A stretch of 64,000 nt of DNA from a virus, in IMG/VR virus record IMGVR_UViG_3300030419_006795, positions 37,933-101,932 of that record, one strand, 5' to 3'. Below the pieces are notes generated by a model. That model had not been told where the DNA came from. It made no database searches and saw nothing but the letters and a program-made list of their open reading frames with translations. A program made the position numbers and the translations under genes. How positions within the stretch are numbered: the stretch's first letter is position 1; each line of letters begins with the position of its first letter. This document shows, in pieces, positions 34,430 to 42,901 of the stretch.

Positions 34430-34893
34430 TCCTTCTCCGTTGTTAAAATTTCCTCTAAATCATTAATCTGTATTATCATATCCGATGCTATATTTTCAAA
34501 CGGCTGTGCGTTGCCGGATATCGATGATAACTTATTTGTCAGGCTTCTTAATTCTTCTAGAATATCCATTGGCTCTTGAGTCATCACCACCTCCTCAAGA
34601 GGTGCCTGCTTTTCATTATATATGCTTTCTAGCTCAATGCCAATCCTGCCTGCAACGGCGTCAGCTGCACTATCGACAATGCTTTTAATTTCCGTTTCAG
34701 CTACAAAGTCTTTTAACAAATTGTGCAAGGTGCCGTTAATCGCCGATTGAATTGAGGCGAGAGCCACCTCGCTTTGAGACATGGAAGCTTCTAAAACAAC
34801 ACTTTCGTCAAGTCGTTCTTTTTTTTCAGAACGCAACATTATATCATACTCTTCTTGAATAATCTGCATGAGGCGGTGTCTGCTTATTTTCAT
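34426..34893 (-). CDS. Small protein with N-terminal LxxIIxEE motif
   Basis: A 155-residue helical, acidic protein beginning MKISRHRLMQIIQEEYDIML, one of the family of small proteins that share this N-terminal helix. A possible protease site LDE-S occurs near residue 28. The start at 34893 is chosen because GGGAG precedes it by about 10 bases, it lies 14 bases after the FtsZ-like stop, and it places the family motif at the N-terminus. Head-internal location is a hypothesis. Confidence 0.78.
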   Translation of the reverse strand: MKISRHRLMQIIQEEYDIMLRSEKKERLDESVVLEASMSQSEVALASIQSAINGTLHNLLKDFVAETEIKSIVDSAADAVAGRIGIELESIYNEKQAPLEEVVMTQEPMDILEELRSLTNKLSSISGNAQPFENIASDMIIQINDLEEILTTEKE

Positions 34894-34907
34894 TGCAACA
34901 TCTCCCG

Positions 34908-35957
34908 CTAATTTCCTTTGGGTAAACCATTCATGCACAAGATAGCAACCAAGCCCGGTACGTTCTCTTTAACATAGACTCCGGAAAAAAGTGTCTCTGT
35001 TCTTCCTCCGACGTACGAAATTGCATTATCTAGGTGTTTGCTGATCTCTGGATCAGACGCCATCTCAGGGCTCACCACCAATAGTAGTGTGCCTGTTTTT
35101 GGGCGCCCAGAGGGCTGCGGGCAGGGAGAGCGCTTCAGGCAATTTTGTAAAATCATCGATCCAAGGTTGGGACTGGCCGGGTCAGCAATCATCGTAGACC
35201 CAATAAACATTCTACCATCTGTGCTTAAGCACCTAGCAAGATCTTTTGAATCAAAAGACTGGATTGGTGACTGTTCTGCAGACAATCTTAGCACCTGCGT
35301 TAAAAGCTTGGCAAACGCCGTATTGGCAAACGGAAACATTCCAAGCATGCCAACCTTGCCTCTGAGTAACTTAACCTGCCTTTCATTGTCGATCACAATG
35401 TGCGAGTGCTTTGATACGTCATTAATAAGTGACAGTGCATTTTTGCTAATTGTGGGGTTCAAACACTCTTGTGCTGTTGGCCACGATGCGACATAAAGTA
35501 TGTCACCATCGGCCTGAACAGACTTTAAGTATCTTTCGAAAACAGAATGCAATGAAGCGGTGGCACTACCAGTACCTCCGCCACCGCCTGATAATACGAT
35601 AAGCCAATCAACCTTGCCAAGTTTTGTCCGCAAGGCATCTTCAACAACGGCGCTATTGGCGTCAAGTACGGATTTGCCCAAGCTGACATCTTTTCCGATC
35701 CCATCAGCATCCGGAATAAGCACTACATGTGATTCATCGACGTCGCTTGGGATATCTTTTGGAGTAGTATTAATCAACAATGTTTTATTGTAGCCGATAT
35801 CTAAAAAGGCTTTTGCCATTTTGCCGCCCCCACCACCAACGCCAATAATAGCACAGTTTAGCGATGAGCCAACTTCGTTATCTGGTAACTGATCTTCGTT
35901 GGCTACCTCTTCGGCTTCGCCATAGTGATCTATAAAATCAAAATCATCCATTGTCAT
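34908..35957 (-). CDS. FtsZ/tubulin-family GTPase
   Basis: A 349-residue cytoskeletal GTPase homologue. GVGGGGGKMAKAF at 39-51 matches the FtsZ nucleotide-binding T1 region, SGGGGGTGSA at 123-132 is the tubulin signature loop, and SFDSKDLA at 234-241 aligns with the FtsZ T7 synergy loop (NxDFAD), keeping both aspartates that trigger GTP hydrolysis in the neighbouring subunit. FtsZ-like GRMFIGST and GTLLLVVSPEM follow. Length equals the FtsZ core; there is no clear C-terminal FtsA/ZipA tail. The N-terminal 33 residues are acidic. ATG follows AAAGGAGA. It lies between portal and protease genes in the head operon. Filament formation is expected from the family; its role in infection is unknown. 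Confidence 0.88.
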   Translation of the reverse strand: MTMDDFDFIDHYGEAEEVANEDQLPDNEVGSSLNCAIIGVGGGGGKMAKAFLDIGYNKTLLINTTPKDIPSDVDESHVVLIPDADGIGKDVSLGKSVLDANSAVVEDALRTKLGKVDWLIVLSGGGGGTGSATASLHSVFERYLKSVQADGDILYVASWPTAQECLNPTISKNALSLINDVSKHSHIVIDNERQVKLLRGKVGMLGMFPFANTAFAKLLTQVLRLSAEQSPIQSFDSKDLARCLSTDGRMFIGSTMIADPASPNLGSMILQNCLKRSPCPQPSGRPKTGTLLLVVSPEMASDPEISKHLDNAISYVGGRTETLFSGVYVKENVPGLVAILCMNGLPKGN

Positions 35958-36168
35958 TTGTAATCTCCTTTAGATATTCTTGTAATTCTTCTCTAATAAT
36001 TAGTCTCATTGTTTCTTCTGTTACAGTTTTATCCAAGCCCTCATCGGTATTAGCATACAAAGCCTTAAGGTACTGCTTTACGGGGCCCTTTGTACATCCC
36101 ATCTTTTTACCGCGTGAGCCATCTTTGTTTTTTTTATAGACGCATTTTCCAGATGTCGTGTATGGCAT
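35944..36168 (-). CDS. Small basic protein with C-terminal LIIREEL motif
   Basis: A 74-residue protein: GKCVYKKNKDGSRGKKMGCT (two Cys, basic) then GPVKQYLKALYAN, and a C-terminal helix TEETMRLIIREELQEYLKEI that resembles the N-terminal motif of the small-protein family here. AGGAATATAG precedes the ATG. It overlaps the FtsZ-like start by 14 bases, so the two are coupled. Function unknown. Confidence 0.78.
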   Translation of the reverse strand: MPYTTSGKCVYKKNKDGSRGKKMGCTKGPVKQYLKALYANTDEGLDKTVTEETMRLIIREELQEYLKEITNDNG

Positions 36169-36191
36169 TCATCTATATTCCTAGATTAATA

Positions 36192-36611
36192 TTAATCCGT
36201 CAGGCCCGAGCCCGATATCTCGCCCATTGAGTTAGTATCTATGTTTGTTAATTCAGCAATAACTCGATATTCGGCGGTGCCGGCGGGTGAAGACACGTAG
36301 ATCTCTTTACATTTAACATTTAAAGTCATTGAGAGCGGCCGCTCAGAGTTCGATCCGCTGGATCCGGGCCCTAGTTCAACGTAATGGTGTCCAGCTACGA
36401 CTCTCGACGATCCGGTAGGGTTAAACGAAAACCTAATAGGGGTGAGTGACATGTTATACACTGTCACTGCGCGCGTTACTTTCGGGAACGATATTTGGTG
36501 TTCAGTGCCTGCCGTCAATGCGGCCGAACCTGTGATATATGGATAACCCGATACTTGATATGATCCAACGTTGTTTAAGCCGGGTGGATATCTCCATGAA
36601 TTTGCTGGCAT
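36192..36611 (-). CDS. Small beta-rich virion-type protein
   Basis: A 139-residue protein with YITGSAALTAGTEHQISFPK, AVTVYNMSLTPIRFSFNPTG and EIYVSSPAGTAEYRVIAEL, suggesting a beta-sandwich of the kind found in decoration or fibre-attachment proteins. AGGAGAATAAAA precedes the ATG. It is the first gene after a promoter-like element and lies between the portal block and the FtsZ-like block. No family recognised. Confidence 0.7.
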   Translation of the reverse strand: MPANSWRYPPGLNNVGSYQVSGYPYITGSAALTAGTEHQISFPKVTRAVTVYNMSLTPIRFSFNPTGSSRVVAGHHYVELGPGSSGSNSERPLSMTLNVKCKEIYVSSPAGTAEYRVIAELTNIDTNSMGEISGSGLTD

Positions 36612-36638
36612 TTTTTATTCTCCTATAACCTTTCTCTT

Positions 36639-36647
36639 ATAAATAGT
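36639..36647 (-). promoter_or_regulatory. Candidate late promoter element
   Basis: Minus strand ATTTAAACTATTTATAAG, 28 bases before the ATG of the 139-residue gene and just after the previous stop. It would drive the FtsZ-like and protease block. Confidence 0.5.
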
Positions 36648-37196
36648 TTAAATTGTGTATAAATAACTTAAAGAATATGGATCTCTCACATATCCCTTCC
36701 TAATAGAGCCCTTTTCAACAGAGTGCTCAACATCTCCCAAATCAGTGCTATCGATATTTTCCGGATCCGTCATGTCATCTTCAAACTCATCAACAATACT
36801 ATCAACGAATTCAAAGTAAGGCCGCTCATCATCAATAAATTTTGAAATATTTAACAATGCAATCTTTGATGAGCTTAAGTTTTCATCAACTGATTCTAAT
36901 ATGACTGCTTCCATTGAGCCATACACATTACCTGCTTGAACTGACTCAGGAACAATCACTCCTTTTTTTCTAAGGAAAGTAAACAGTCTATTTTGGGCGC
37001 CGTATACCGTATCGGACATGTTCTCCTTCGCGAACGTTACAATTTTATTGCCATCAGGACTTAAAACAATATCAATATCACCATGATCGAAAATCATAAG
37101 ATCGCCATTGAGGGCTTTACGAATATTTAATTCAAGCCTTATGAGATTTTGTTTTGGCTTATTAAGTTCTTTTCCAATGGATACGCTAACAGACAT
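36648..37196 (-). CDS. Uncharacterised head-cluster protein
   Basis: A 182-residue protein with KQNLIRLELNIRKALNGDLM near 15-34, a short acidic C-terminal third (VDEFEDDMTDPENIDSTDLG) and no membrane segment. It starts at a TAATG overlap with the previous gene. I recognise neither fold nor family; co-location with the portal suggests a packaging or head role. Confidence 0.75.
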   Translation of the reverse strand: MSVSVSIGKELNKPKQNLIRLELNIRKALNGDLMIFDHGDIDIVLSPDGNKIVTFAKENMSDTVYGAQNRLFTFLRKKGVIVPESVQAGNVYGSMEAVILESVDENLSSSKIALLNISKFIDDERPYFEFVDSIVDEFEDDMTDPENIDSTDLGDVEHSVEKGSIRKGYVRDPYSLSYLYTI

Positions 37197-38017
37197 TATT
37201 CATAAATTCCCTTAACTAAATTTTGGGTTTTTAAAATCTGTCGTAACATTTTCTCATCTATTGCAACTTTAGAATAAGAATTGAGTTTTTCCATTAGGGT
37301 GTTTATTTTTTCACACATTATGGAATCGCTTGAAATCTCATCCAAAGATAGTGATTTCTTTAATTCAGTTTTTAATCTGCTCAATTCCTCATTCAAAAAC
37401 ATTTTTAATTGAACACCATTATCCGAGAAAGAAGATATATAATGACTTAAAAGCAATTTTTGCTCGCTTAATAAATCATTTGAATACTTTTCATTGAATT
37501 TGCCAATAAACGACTTTAATACAAGGTTGTCAATTGGTTTGAGATTTTTTTCATCAATAGTGGAAGTATCACACATATATTGAACTATTTCTTTTTCCAA
37601 CAATATCGATGACTTGGGGTTTAGTTTTCCACTAAATATCTGAGATATGGATGCCAAGGTTTTGTAGTTTGGAATAAAATTGTTATAAACATCCGAGCTT
37701 AATTCTTTGTTAATCTCGTTGATTAGTTTTGTCTGTTGCTTAAACACTACCTGTGGGTTTAGGAATCTATGTTGCAGTTTAGCTTCTTTGAGAACTTTTT
37801 CGCATTCGTCTTTCTCCAAAGCACAGTTTTCATAAAGACTCTTGTAAAGTTCCAGCTCCTCTCTCAAAATACACCCAGTTGAAAAATATTTCTTCACTAT
37901 CTTCAGTGTTTTGATTTTCTTTTTATCATTTTTTTCAATAATACTTTTAGTAATTTCTTTAATTAAAGATTCGTATATAAAAGCAGTATTTCTTTTTTTA
38001 TTGTGCTTTGGTTTCAT
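37196..38017 (-). CDS. Uncharacterised helical protein next to the portal
   Basis: A 273-residue, Lys/Glu/Leu-rich, almost entirely helical protein starting MKPKHNKKRNTAFIYESLIK. I recall similar N-termini in hypothetical proteins next to portal genes in environmental T4-like phages. It overlaps the portal 3' end by 20 bases with AAAAAGG upstream. Its helical make-up would fit an assembly factor, but this is a guess. Confidence 0.75.
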   Translation of the reverse strand: MKPKHNKKRNTAFIYESLIKEITKSIIEKNDKKKIKTLKIVKKYFSTGCILREELELYKSLYENCALEKDECEKVLKEAKLQHRFLNPQVVFKQQTKLINEINKELSSDVYNNFIPNYKTLASISQIFSGKLNPKSSILLEKEIVQYMCDTSTIDEKNLKPIDNLVLKSFIGKFNEKYSNDLLSEQKLLLSHYISSFSDNGVQLKMFLNEELSRLKTELKKSLSLDEISSDSIMCEKINTLMEKLNSYSKVAIDEKMLRQILKTQNLVKGIYE

Positions 38018-39959
38018 CCTTTTTTAACTCCACTATGTTTTCTTTTTCTTCAAGTGACTTAATTAAGCCCCTAACTTCGTGATTGATTTCGAACAGACGA
38101 TTTTCATTGTCATTATAAATAGGGCCTTGTTGCTCGTAAATACTTCCGCGGGCATGGGTTCTTAATTCTGGCGCGCCTAGATTGTTCTTTCTATAGGTAT
38201 TTACCTCCGGAGAGGCGGCCCTAGCCATGTTTCTTCTTAAAGCCCCAAGACGACGTTGGTCGACCTTTACTCTATGATATTTGCTGGTGCCATGGCCATC
38301 TGGTGATTTATAAATTGTAGGCGAATCTCTATGGCCCGGGGGCGGGCCCTCTGGGGAAGTGAGAAGCATTGATTCGTCGCCCGGAGGCACCTCATCGGCG
38401 GGGGGCGGTGCGGTTTCTAGATCTGCTTCGGGCCCCTCAGCGCCTTCGAGACCTCCTAGGTCACCACCCAAATCGCCACCCAATCCGCCGCCTTCGGCGC
38501 CGAGAGCGCCTGCTTCGGCAATCGCTTGCAGCGCAGAATCCTGCTTACGATCATAAAACAACTCTCTTTGATTGCGAAGGAATTCTTCTTCAGACATATT
38601 GAATAGTTTTTCAGCAACCCATCGTCTCGAAAAATAACCCTCATTTGCTGCGGCGGCCGTATCAAATTTAGATCTCCAGTGTTCAAGCTCCTGCAATTCT
38701 GCGATTTTTGATGGATTGTTTAATGCCAACTTGAAACTGAGAAGGTCGTCTCCTCGAAAGCCCAATGTATATAAGTGGATAATTCCAATTTTTTCCAACT
38801 CAGATACCACAACTCGCTGTAATCTTTGAATAGTTCTTGCGAATCTAATATCTTTTTGTGCTAATGTTGTTTTGTCTTCGTCCGCTCCTTCACCGCGAGA
38901 CAAATAAGATTGTGGTACCTTTAATGCAGAAAACAGCTTATCTCTTAAATATTTAATATCGTCAATCTCTGTTGCGTTCGAGCCGCCCGGGAGCGTTGTT
39001 ATATCAGATGAGGAATTTGCACGAACAGGAATAAAGTAATCCTCCTCAATACTTAATGGATTATATCTAAGGTCAACGCGCCCGGTGTCAGGATCAACAA
39101 CTTGGTGGCGCTTCATCTGTGTTACAATTTTTTGCATATACTGTTCGACATCTTGTGGTGGAATTGAACCAACATCGATCTTGAAGACCCTTCTCTCTGG
39201 TGAGCGAATGACACGATATGCCATCATTGCGTCTTCCATTAAAGTAAGTTGGCGCCAAATCCTTCGGGCCGGCTCTAAAATTGATGTACCGTATGGCGCA
39301 TACTTATCGTTTCCTAAGATTCTAAAGTGAGATATCTGCCAATTCTCAAACGTCATTCCGGCATTATTCCACTGATATTGAATATAATTTGGGTTTGTTG
39401 CGTCTAATCCCTCAAGTCTTTCGACCTCCTGAGAGGGCAGGGCTATGGTTGACTTAACTCCATATTTTTCGTCGATATCTAAATACAAAAAGAAGTCGCC
39501 GTATTTAGACATCGTTCGGCACCATCCAAATAAATTGTAATTAATGTTCATTATGTTATGATACAGAACATCAAGCACTGCTTTGATTTCTTCGTTGGTG
39601 CAATGTATTTTTAACATTGGCTGGAGACTTGAATGTGTTGTCATCTCATCTGCGTATATGTCTAAGGACGAGGCAATCTCTGGCATGTATTCCATTTGAT
39701 CGAAGTCAATATATCTTTCGCTTCTTCTTTGATTTGCAATTGCATTAACAGCAACGACGTCTAGTGGATTGTAGGTGCTCCGTTTAAACTGTTGCCCACT
39801 GGCTGAACGGAACCTTGACGAATATTTATCCAAGTGTTGTCTTCTGATCTTTCGGCCGGTCTGGCTACGATAGTTAATGATTGGTCCGGAAAACAATCTT
39901 GTCAAACTCTTGAATAATTGAGATTGCGGATTTCTTGGATTTTTAGGATTAATTGCCAT
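37998..39959 (-). CDS. Portal protein (gp20-like)
   Basis: A 653-residue portal, the dodecameric ring for DNA entry and exit. FDQMEYMPEIASSLDIYADE near 85-105, NYNLFGWCRTMSKYGDFFLY, YGTSILEPARRIWRQLTLME, and IDDIKYLRDKLFSALKVPQS followed by YLSRG are hallmarks of gp20. It is longer than T4 gp20 (524 residues) because of a C-terminal Gly/Leu/Pro-rich tail (about 490-580) and a basic segment. It lies 9 bases downstream of the large terminase, which must dock on it. Confidence 0.95.
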   Translation of the reverse strand: MAINPKNPRNPQSQLFKSLTRLFSGPIINYRSQTGRKIRRQHLDKYSSRFRSASGQQFKRSTYNPLDVVAVNAIANQRRSERYIDFDQMEYMPEIASSLDIYADEMTTHSSLQPMLKIHCTNEEIKAVLDVLYHNIMNINYNLFGWCRTMSKYGDFFLYLDIDEKYGVKSTIALPSQEVERLEGLDATNPNYIQYQWNNAGMTFENWQISHFRILGNDKYAPYGTSILEPARRIWRQLTLMEDAMMAYRVIRSPERRVFKIDVGSIPPQDVEQYMQKIVTQMKRHQVVDPDTGRVDLRYNPLSIEEDYFIPVRANSSSDITTLPGGSNATEIDDIKYLRDKLFSALKVPQSYLSRGEGADEDKTTLAQKDIRFARTIQRLQRVVVSELEKIGIIHLYTLGFRGDDLLSFKLALNNPSKIAELQELEHWRSKFDTAAAANEGYFSRRWVAEKLFNMSEEEFLRNQRELFYDRKQDSALQAIAEAGALGAEGGGLGGDLGGDLGGLEGAEGPEADLETAPPPADEVPPGDESMLLTSPEGPPPGHRDSPTIYKSPDGHGTSKYHRVKVDQRRLGALRRNMARAASPEVNTYRKNNLGAPELRTHARGSIYEQQGPIYNDNENRLFEINHEVRGLIKSLEEKENIVELKKDETKAQ

Positions 39960-39968
39960 ATTTTAAAC

Positions 39969-41552
39969 TCACTTTATTAGCCACATTAAATGATCATAGC
40001 TTTCTTTTTGTTCAGCTATTCTATCGGTCATTTTTGTGCTTTTGTTTTTGTCCATTCCCTTAATTGTAGTATCAAAACTCGTTTTTGTGTAGACTATAGA
40101 GCTTAAAAAAGCCCTTTGATAATCCATGCTTCTTTGGTTAACTTGGAGTGCGGTGTCCCTAATCCAACATGCAATTGCCAACGACATAACCAAGTCATCG
40201 TTGTACCCTCTCATGGCCTGTGGTTTTCCGTACTGCCAAATAAAAGTCCTCATTTCGTTTATTAAACGACTAGAATTCACAGTAATTAGTTCATTTCTTA
40301 TGAATTCTTCAAGTTTGGCAACTATTAAAGGACGCGTCTTTGAAGTCGTTGAAAAGCCCATCACCGCATTTGTTTGGCTTTCGGCTTGATATTGATCGAT
40401 ATATTCATGTGTTGACTTAACTGAATAGTAAACATTCGGATATCCAAACTCAACCAATTTTTCCAATACAGCGTATCCGATACTGTTGTTTTCAACAACA
40501 ACCAAACAATCTCCAAACTCTCTACCTATTTGATTAATCATGTTGCCAAATAGGTCTGGTGTAGGTTTTCCTTGGTATTCCCCTATAATCTCTAAAGTTT
40601 CAAGCTTGATAATGTGAAATACAGAATAGTCGGTCCCATCACCTCTTGCAACATCAGCAACCATGAGATAATTGCACGATGGATCGTGCTCTTCCCAAAT
40701 CCAAAAATTTCTATCAAATGCTGTTTTGTATTTTGGCTCTCTCACGTTTTTTGCTAGCTTTTCCAAATCTTCCGGATCAATTACAGTTTCGCCAGAAGTA
40801 TTAAAATTGCACTCTAGCTCTTGGGCAATTTGTCGTCTAGACATATTTGCTGTTTCTTTTTCAAACCATTGCTGATCGCGATCTGGATGTACATCCCATG
40901 GTAAGTTCGTGGGATGAAAATTGTTTGCCCCAGAGTCAGCTTCCATATATGTTTTGTGAAACCAATTTCCAACACCATTTGGGGTTGATAGTGCAATACA
41001 CCTACCACCCGTTGACAGCGTGGGATACAGACCGGTCCACAACTCTTCTAATCCCTCAATGTGAGCAGCCTCATCAAGCACAAGCAGGGAGAGTGATTCA
41101 GAACGACCAGCATCACCAGAAGTTGAGGAAGCTTTAATAAAAGATCCATTTGATAATTCGAATGATGTACGGTTGTCAACAGAAATTTCTGCAATTTTTA
41201 TAAAGTCAGGCAGGTTTTTCATTATGCTTTTGACTTTTTTAACGAGGTTTGCAGCGGTACCAAACTTGGTTGCCATAACCAAAACGTTTTTATCGCGATG
41301 AAACAACATCAGCCAAACAACATAGCCCGCAGTTATGGTCGAAATACCTAATTGGCGGGCTTTTAATATCACATTAAAACGATAATCATTAAAATCGTCT
41401 AGTAATTCTTGTTGAAAATCGTATGTTCTGAAAGGTATAGTGCCGTGCAGGGGGTGTGAAATTCTTGCATATGTATTAAGAAAGTATGTCGGATCCTTGC
41501 CGCACTTTAGGATCTCTTTCATCATATCTTTTTTGGTTAATTGAAAGCTCAT
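39969..41552 (-). CDS. Terminase large subunit (gp17-like)
   Basis: A 527-residue packaging motor. The ATPase has a Walker A-like KARQLGIST at 64-72 and Walker B LLVLDEAAH near 155-163, with the coupling motif ALSTPNG after it. The nuclease carries metal-binding acidic residues in VADVARGDGTDYS (about 299), VVVENNSIG and YNDDLVMSLA (about 455). Length is close to the family; T4 gp17 is 610. ATG overlaps the previous stop by 4 bases. No small terminase is recognisable nearby, though one of the small upstream proteins could serve. Confidence 0.95.
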   Translation of the reverse strand: MSFQLTKKDMMKEILKCGKDPTYFLNTYARISHPLHGTIPFRTYDFQQELLDDFNDYRFNVILKARQLGISTITAGYVVWLMLFHRDKNVLVMATKFGTAANLVKKVKSIMKNLPDFIKIAEISVDNRTSFELSNGSFIKASSTSGDAGRSESLSLLVLDEAAHIEGLEELWTGLYPTLSTGGRCIALSTPNGVGNWFHKTYMEADSGANNFHPTNLPWDVHPDRDQQWFEKETANMSRRQIAQELECNFNTSGETVIDPEDLEKLAKNVREPKYKTAFDRNFWIWEEHDPSCNYLMVADVARGDGTDYSVFHIIKLETLEIIGEYQGKPTPDLFGNMINQIGREFGDCLVVVENNSIGYAVLEKLVEFGYPNVYYSVKSTHEYIDQYQAESQTNAVMGFSTTSKTRPLIVAKLEEFIRNELITVNSSRLINEMRTFIWQYGKPQAMRGYNDDLVMSLAIACWIRDTALQVNQRSMDYQRAFLSSIVYTKTSFDTTIKGMDKNKSTKMTDRIAEQKESYDHLMWLIK

Positions 41553-41824
41553 ACATTTTTCAGCGCCATTATGACTTCTTCACGATTTACAAGATCACCT
41601 TCGTTATCTAAAACTAGAATTTCTTCAATTCCATCACGGTAGGCAGCATCTACTAATTGTGCATCTGACATCTTTGCAACGCCATGTGGATCCAAAGCAT
41701 CGTACATTTCGTCTTCGCCGCCCATGTCATGATAATGCCCTTCGTTCAAAACGGCCCTAAGCTCTTCTTTGACAATCTGCCTAAGTTGTGACTTACTAAT
41801 TGTTTTTGAATTTTTCTGTCGCAT
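41549..41824 (-). CDS. Small acidic protein with LRQIVKEE motif
   Basis: A 91-residue protein starting with a basic tail then ISKSQLRQIVKEELRAVLNE, the shared small-protein motif, followed by G and HYHDMGGEDEMYDALDPHG. The LNE-G junction resembles gp21-type protease sites. The C-terminal half is an acidic helical domain. AGGAGATC precedes ATG by about 9 bases. It overlaps the genes on both sides, including the terminase by 4 bases. Confidence 0.78.
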   Translation of the reverse strand: MRQKNSKTISKSQLRQIVKEELRAVLNEGHYHDMGGEDEMYDALDPHGVAKMSDAQLVDAAYRDGIEEILVLDNEGDLVNREEVIMALKNV

Positions 41825-42224
41825 ATTTGTGAAGATCTCCTAATTTCATTAGCCGCATGCCCGCCATATTCATATCAGCAGCTGCGCTAACGACGGCCTG
41901 TAGAAGCTGGAAGAGGTGGTCTATCTGTTTGGGATCTTTAGCAATTTGCATCGCCTCGTCGTAGACGTCTTCTGTAACGAGGCCCTCTGACATGTCAGAA
42001 CGGTCAACACTTACAGTTGGGGCGGCTCTGAATCTGCCAAAAGCTTTTTGCGCGAGGCCAATATCTAAAACATCTTCGCCAGTAAGAGCCGATGCCAGAT
42101 AGTCAATGCTCACGTCTAGGTTGTCTATCTTATTGGACAGTTTTACAATTGCATCAGCTAAAGCCGAATCAGACTCCATCTCTTCTTTAATATATTTTAT
42201 GATTTCCGATTCAGTAATCTTCAT
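41796..42224 (-). CDS. Small helical protein with IIKYIKEE motif
   Basis: A 142-residue helical protein beginning MKITESEIIKYIKEEMESD, a member of the shared-motif family. The rest contains LSNKIDNLDVSIDYLASALT and a possible site MSE-G near residue 80. AGGG precedes ATG. It overlaps the next gene by 29 bases. Function unknown. Confidence 0.78.
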   Translation of the reverse strand: MKITESEIIKYIKEEMESDSALADAIVKLSNKIDNLDVSIDYLASALTGEDVLDIGLAQKAFGRFRAAPTVSVDRSDMSEGLVTEDVYDEAMQIAKDPKQIDHLFQLLQAVVSAAADMNMAGMRLMKLGDLHKYATEKFKNN

Positions 42225-42234
42225 TGTGGGTGCC

Positions 42235-42576
42235 CTATCCTACTGCCGATATCTGATCGCCGTCAATCTTGATGCCGGCGACATTTGCTTCTTCGGGCGA
42301 GGACCGAATTATGCCGAGAAAATTATTATAAAGCCTAGCAATCTGTTCGGTTTCCACCCCTAGGGCGTCCGCTACCAGTTGATATGCGTCGGCTGTGTGT
42401 ATGGATTTTCCTTCCTTGTAGCCATTGTCATGCAATGCTTTGTGTACGGCGAATGCAAACTTCTTCTTATCCATTTTAAACCCGCGCTCGCTGTCCCATT
42501 CTTGCAAATCTCTGTATGCTGTTTCATTTAAAAAATACCGAGGGTCAATTCTTTTTTTATTCTTTCGTATGGGCAC
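42235..42576 (-). CDS. Small uncharacterised protein
   Basis: A 113-residue protein with a basic N-terminus (PIRKNKKRIDPRYFLNETAY) and a helical C-terminal domain (ADAYQLVADALGVETEQIAR). The start is GTG at 42576 sharing a base with the previous TAG; GGAGATG lies upstream. It lacks the LRxIIxEE motif. A DNA-binding or small-terminase-like role cannot be excluded given its place before the terminase, but nothing specific supports it. Confidence 0.72.
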   Translation of the reverse strand: MPIRKNKKRIDPRYFLNETAYRDLQEWDSERGFKMDKKKFAFAVHKALHDNGYKEGKSIHTADAYQLVADALGVETEQIARLYNNFLGIIRSSPEEANVAGIKIDGDQISAVG

Positions 42577-42806
42577 TATAGCATCTCCAGCATTTCTTGA
42601 ATCTTGCGGAGTGGCTCTGCCAAGTCATCTCTCTCGTTGCCTTCAAGATATAAAATAACATCTTTAAGACGTGCGCCGGCTTGAGCCTCTGCGGAAGCAT
42701 CGCCTTCAGGGCCAGTTACGACTGGCTCGCCGCCCATGTCAACAACACCTTCAGAGGATATTTCCTCCATGATAATTTTACGCAATTGTTCTTTTGTGAT
42801 TTTCAT
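42576..42806 (-). CDS. Small acidic protein with LRKIIMEE motif
   Basis: A 76-residue protein starting MKITKEQLRKIIMEEISSEG, then VVDMGGEPVVTG, then a C-terminal helix ending IQEMLEML. The SSE-G junction resembles a prohead-protease site, and DMGGE is shared with the 91-residue protein. The start at 42806 is chosen because its ATG overlaps the TGA of the Cys-rich microprotein as ATGA. Confidence 0.8.
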   Translation of the reverse strand: MKITKEQLRKIIMEEISSEGVVDMGGEPVVTGPEGDASAEAQAGARLKDVILYLEGNERDDLAEPLRKIQEMLEML

Positions 42807-42901
42807 TTGCAACATGCTCCGGCGCAACTACAGCAGCCGCAGCAGCAGCAGCAGTGTTCGCTATTAAATAAGTTTGCTAATTTGTGTAGTACGTTTTTCA
42901 T
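42803..42901 (-). CDS. Cysteine-rich microprotein (32 residues, 10 Cys)
   Basis: A 32-residue open frame with strong gene-like features. The N-terminus MKNVLHKLANLFNSEH is an amphipathic helix. The next 16 residues, CCCCCGCCSCAGACCK, hold ten cysteines, including five in a row. The ATG overlaps the upstream stop as ATGA, AAGGAG lies about 10 bases before it, and its own TGA overlaps the next ATG as ATGA. Both junctions point to real, coupled translation. The cluster could bind metal such as zinc, copper or an iron-sulfur centre, or be lipid-modified; no family is known to me. Confidence 0.72.
   Translation of the reverse strand: MKNVLHKLANLFNSEHCCCCCGCCSCAGACCK

Noticed and set aside
36639-36650. 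Plus-strand TATAAATAG as a T4-type late promoter reading to the right
   Set aside because: No gene reads on the plus strand anywhere in the window, and the same sites all lie just before minus-strand starts.
42829-42860. (CAG)n-like microsatellite
   Set aside because: On the minus strand it is five consecutive TGC codons plus further Cys codons of a coupled small gene, so it is explained as coding sequence.
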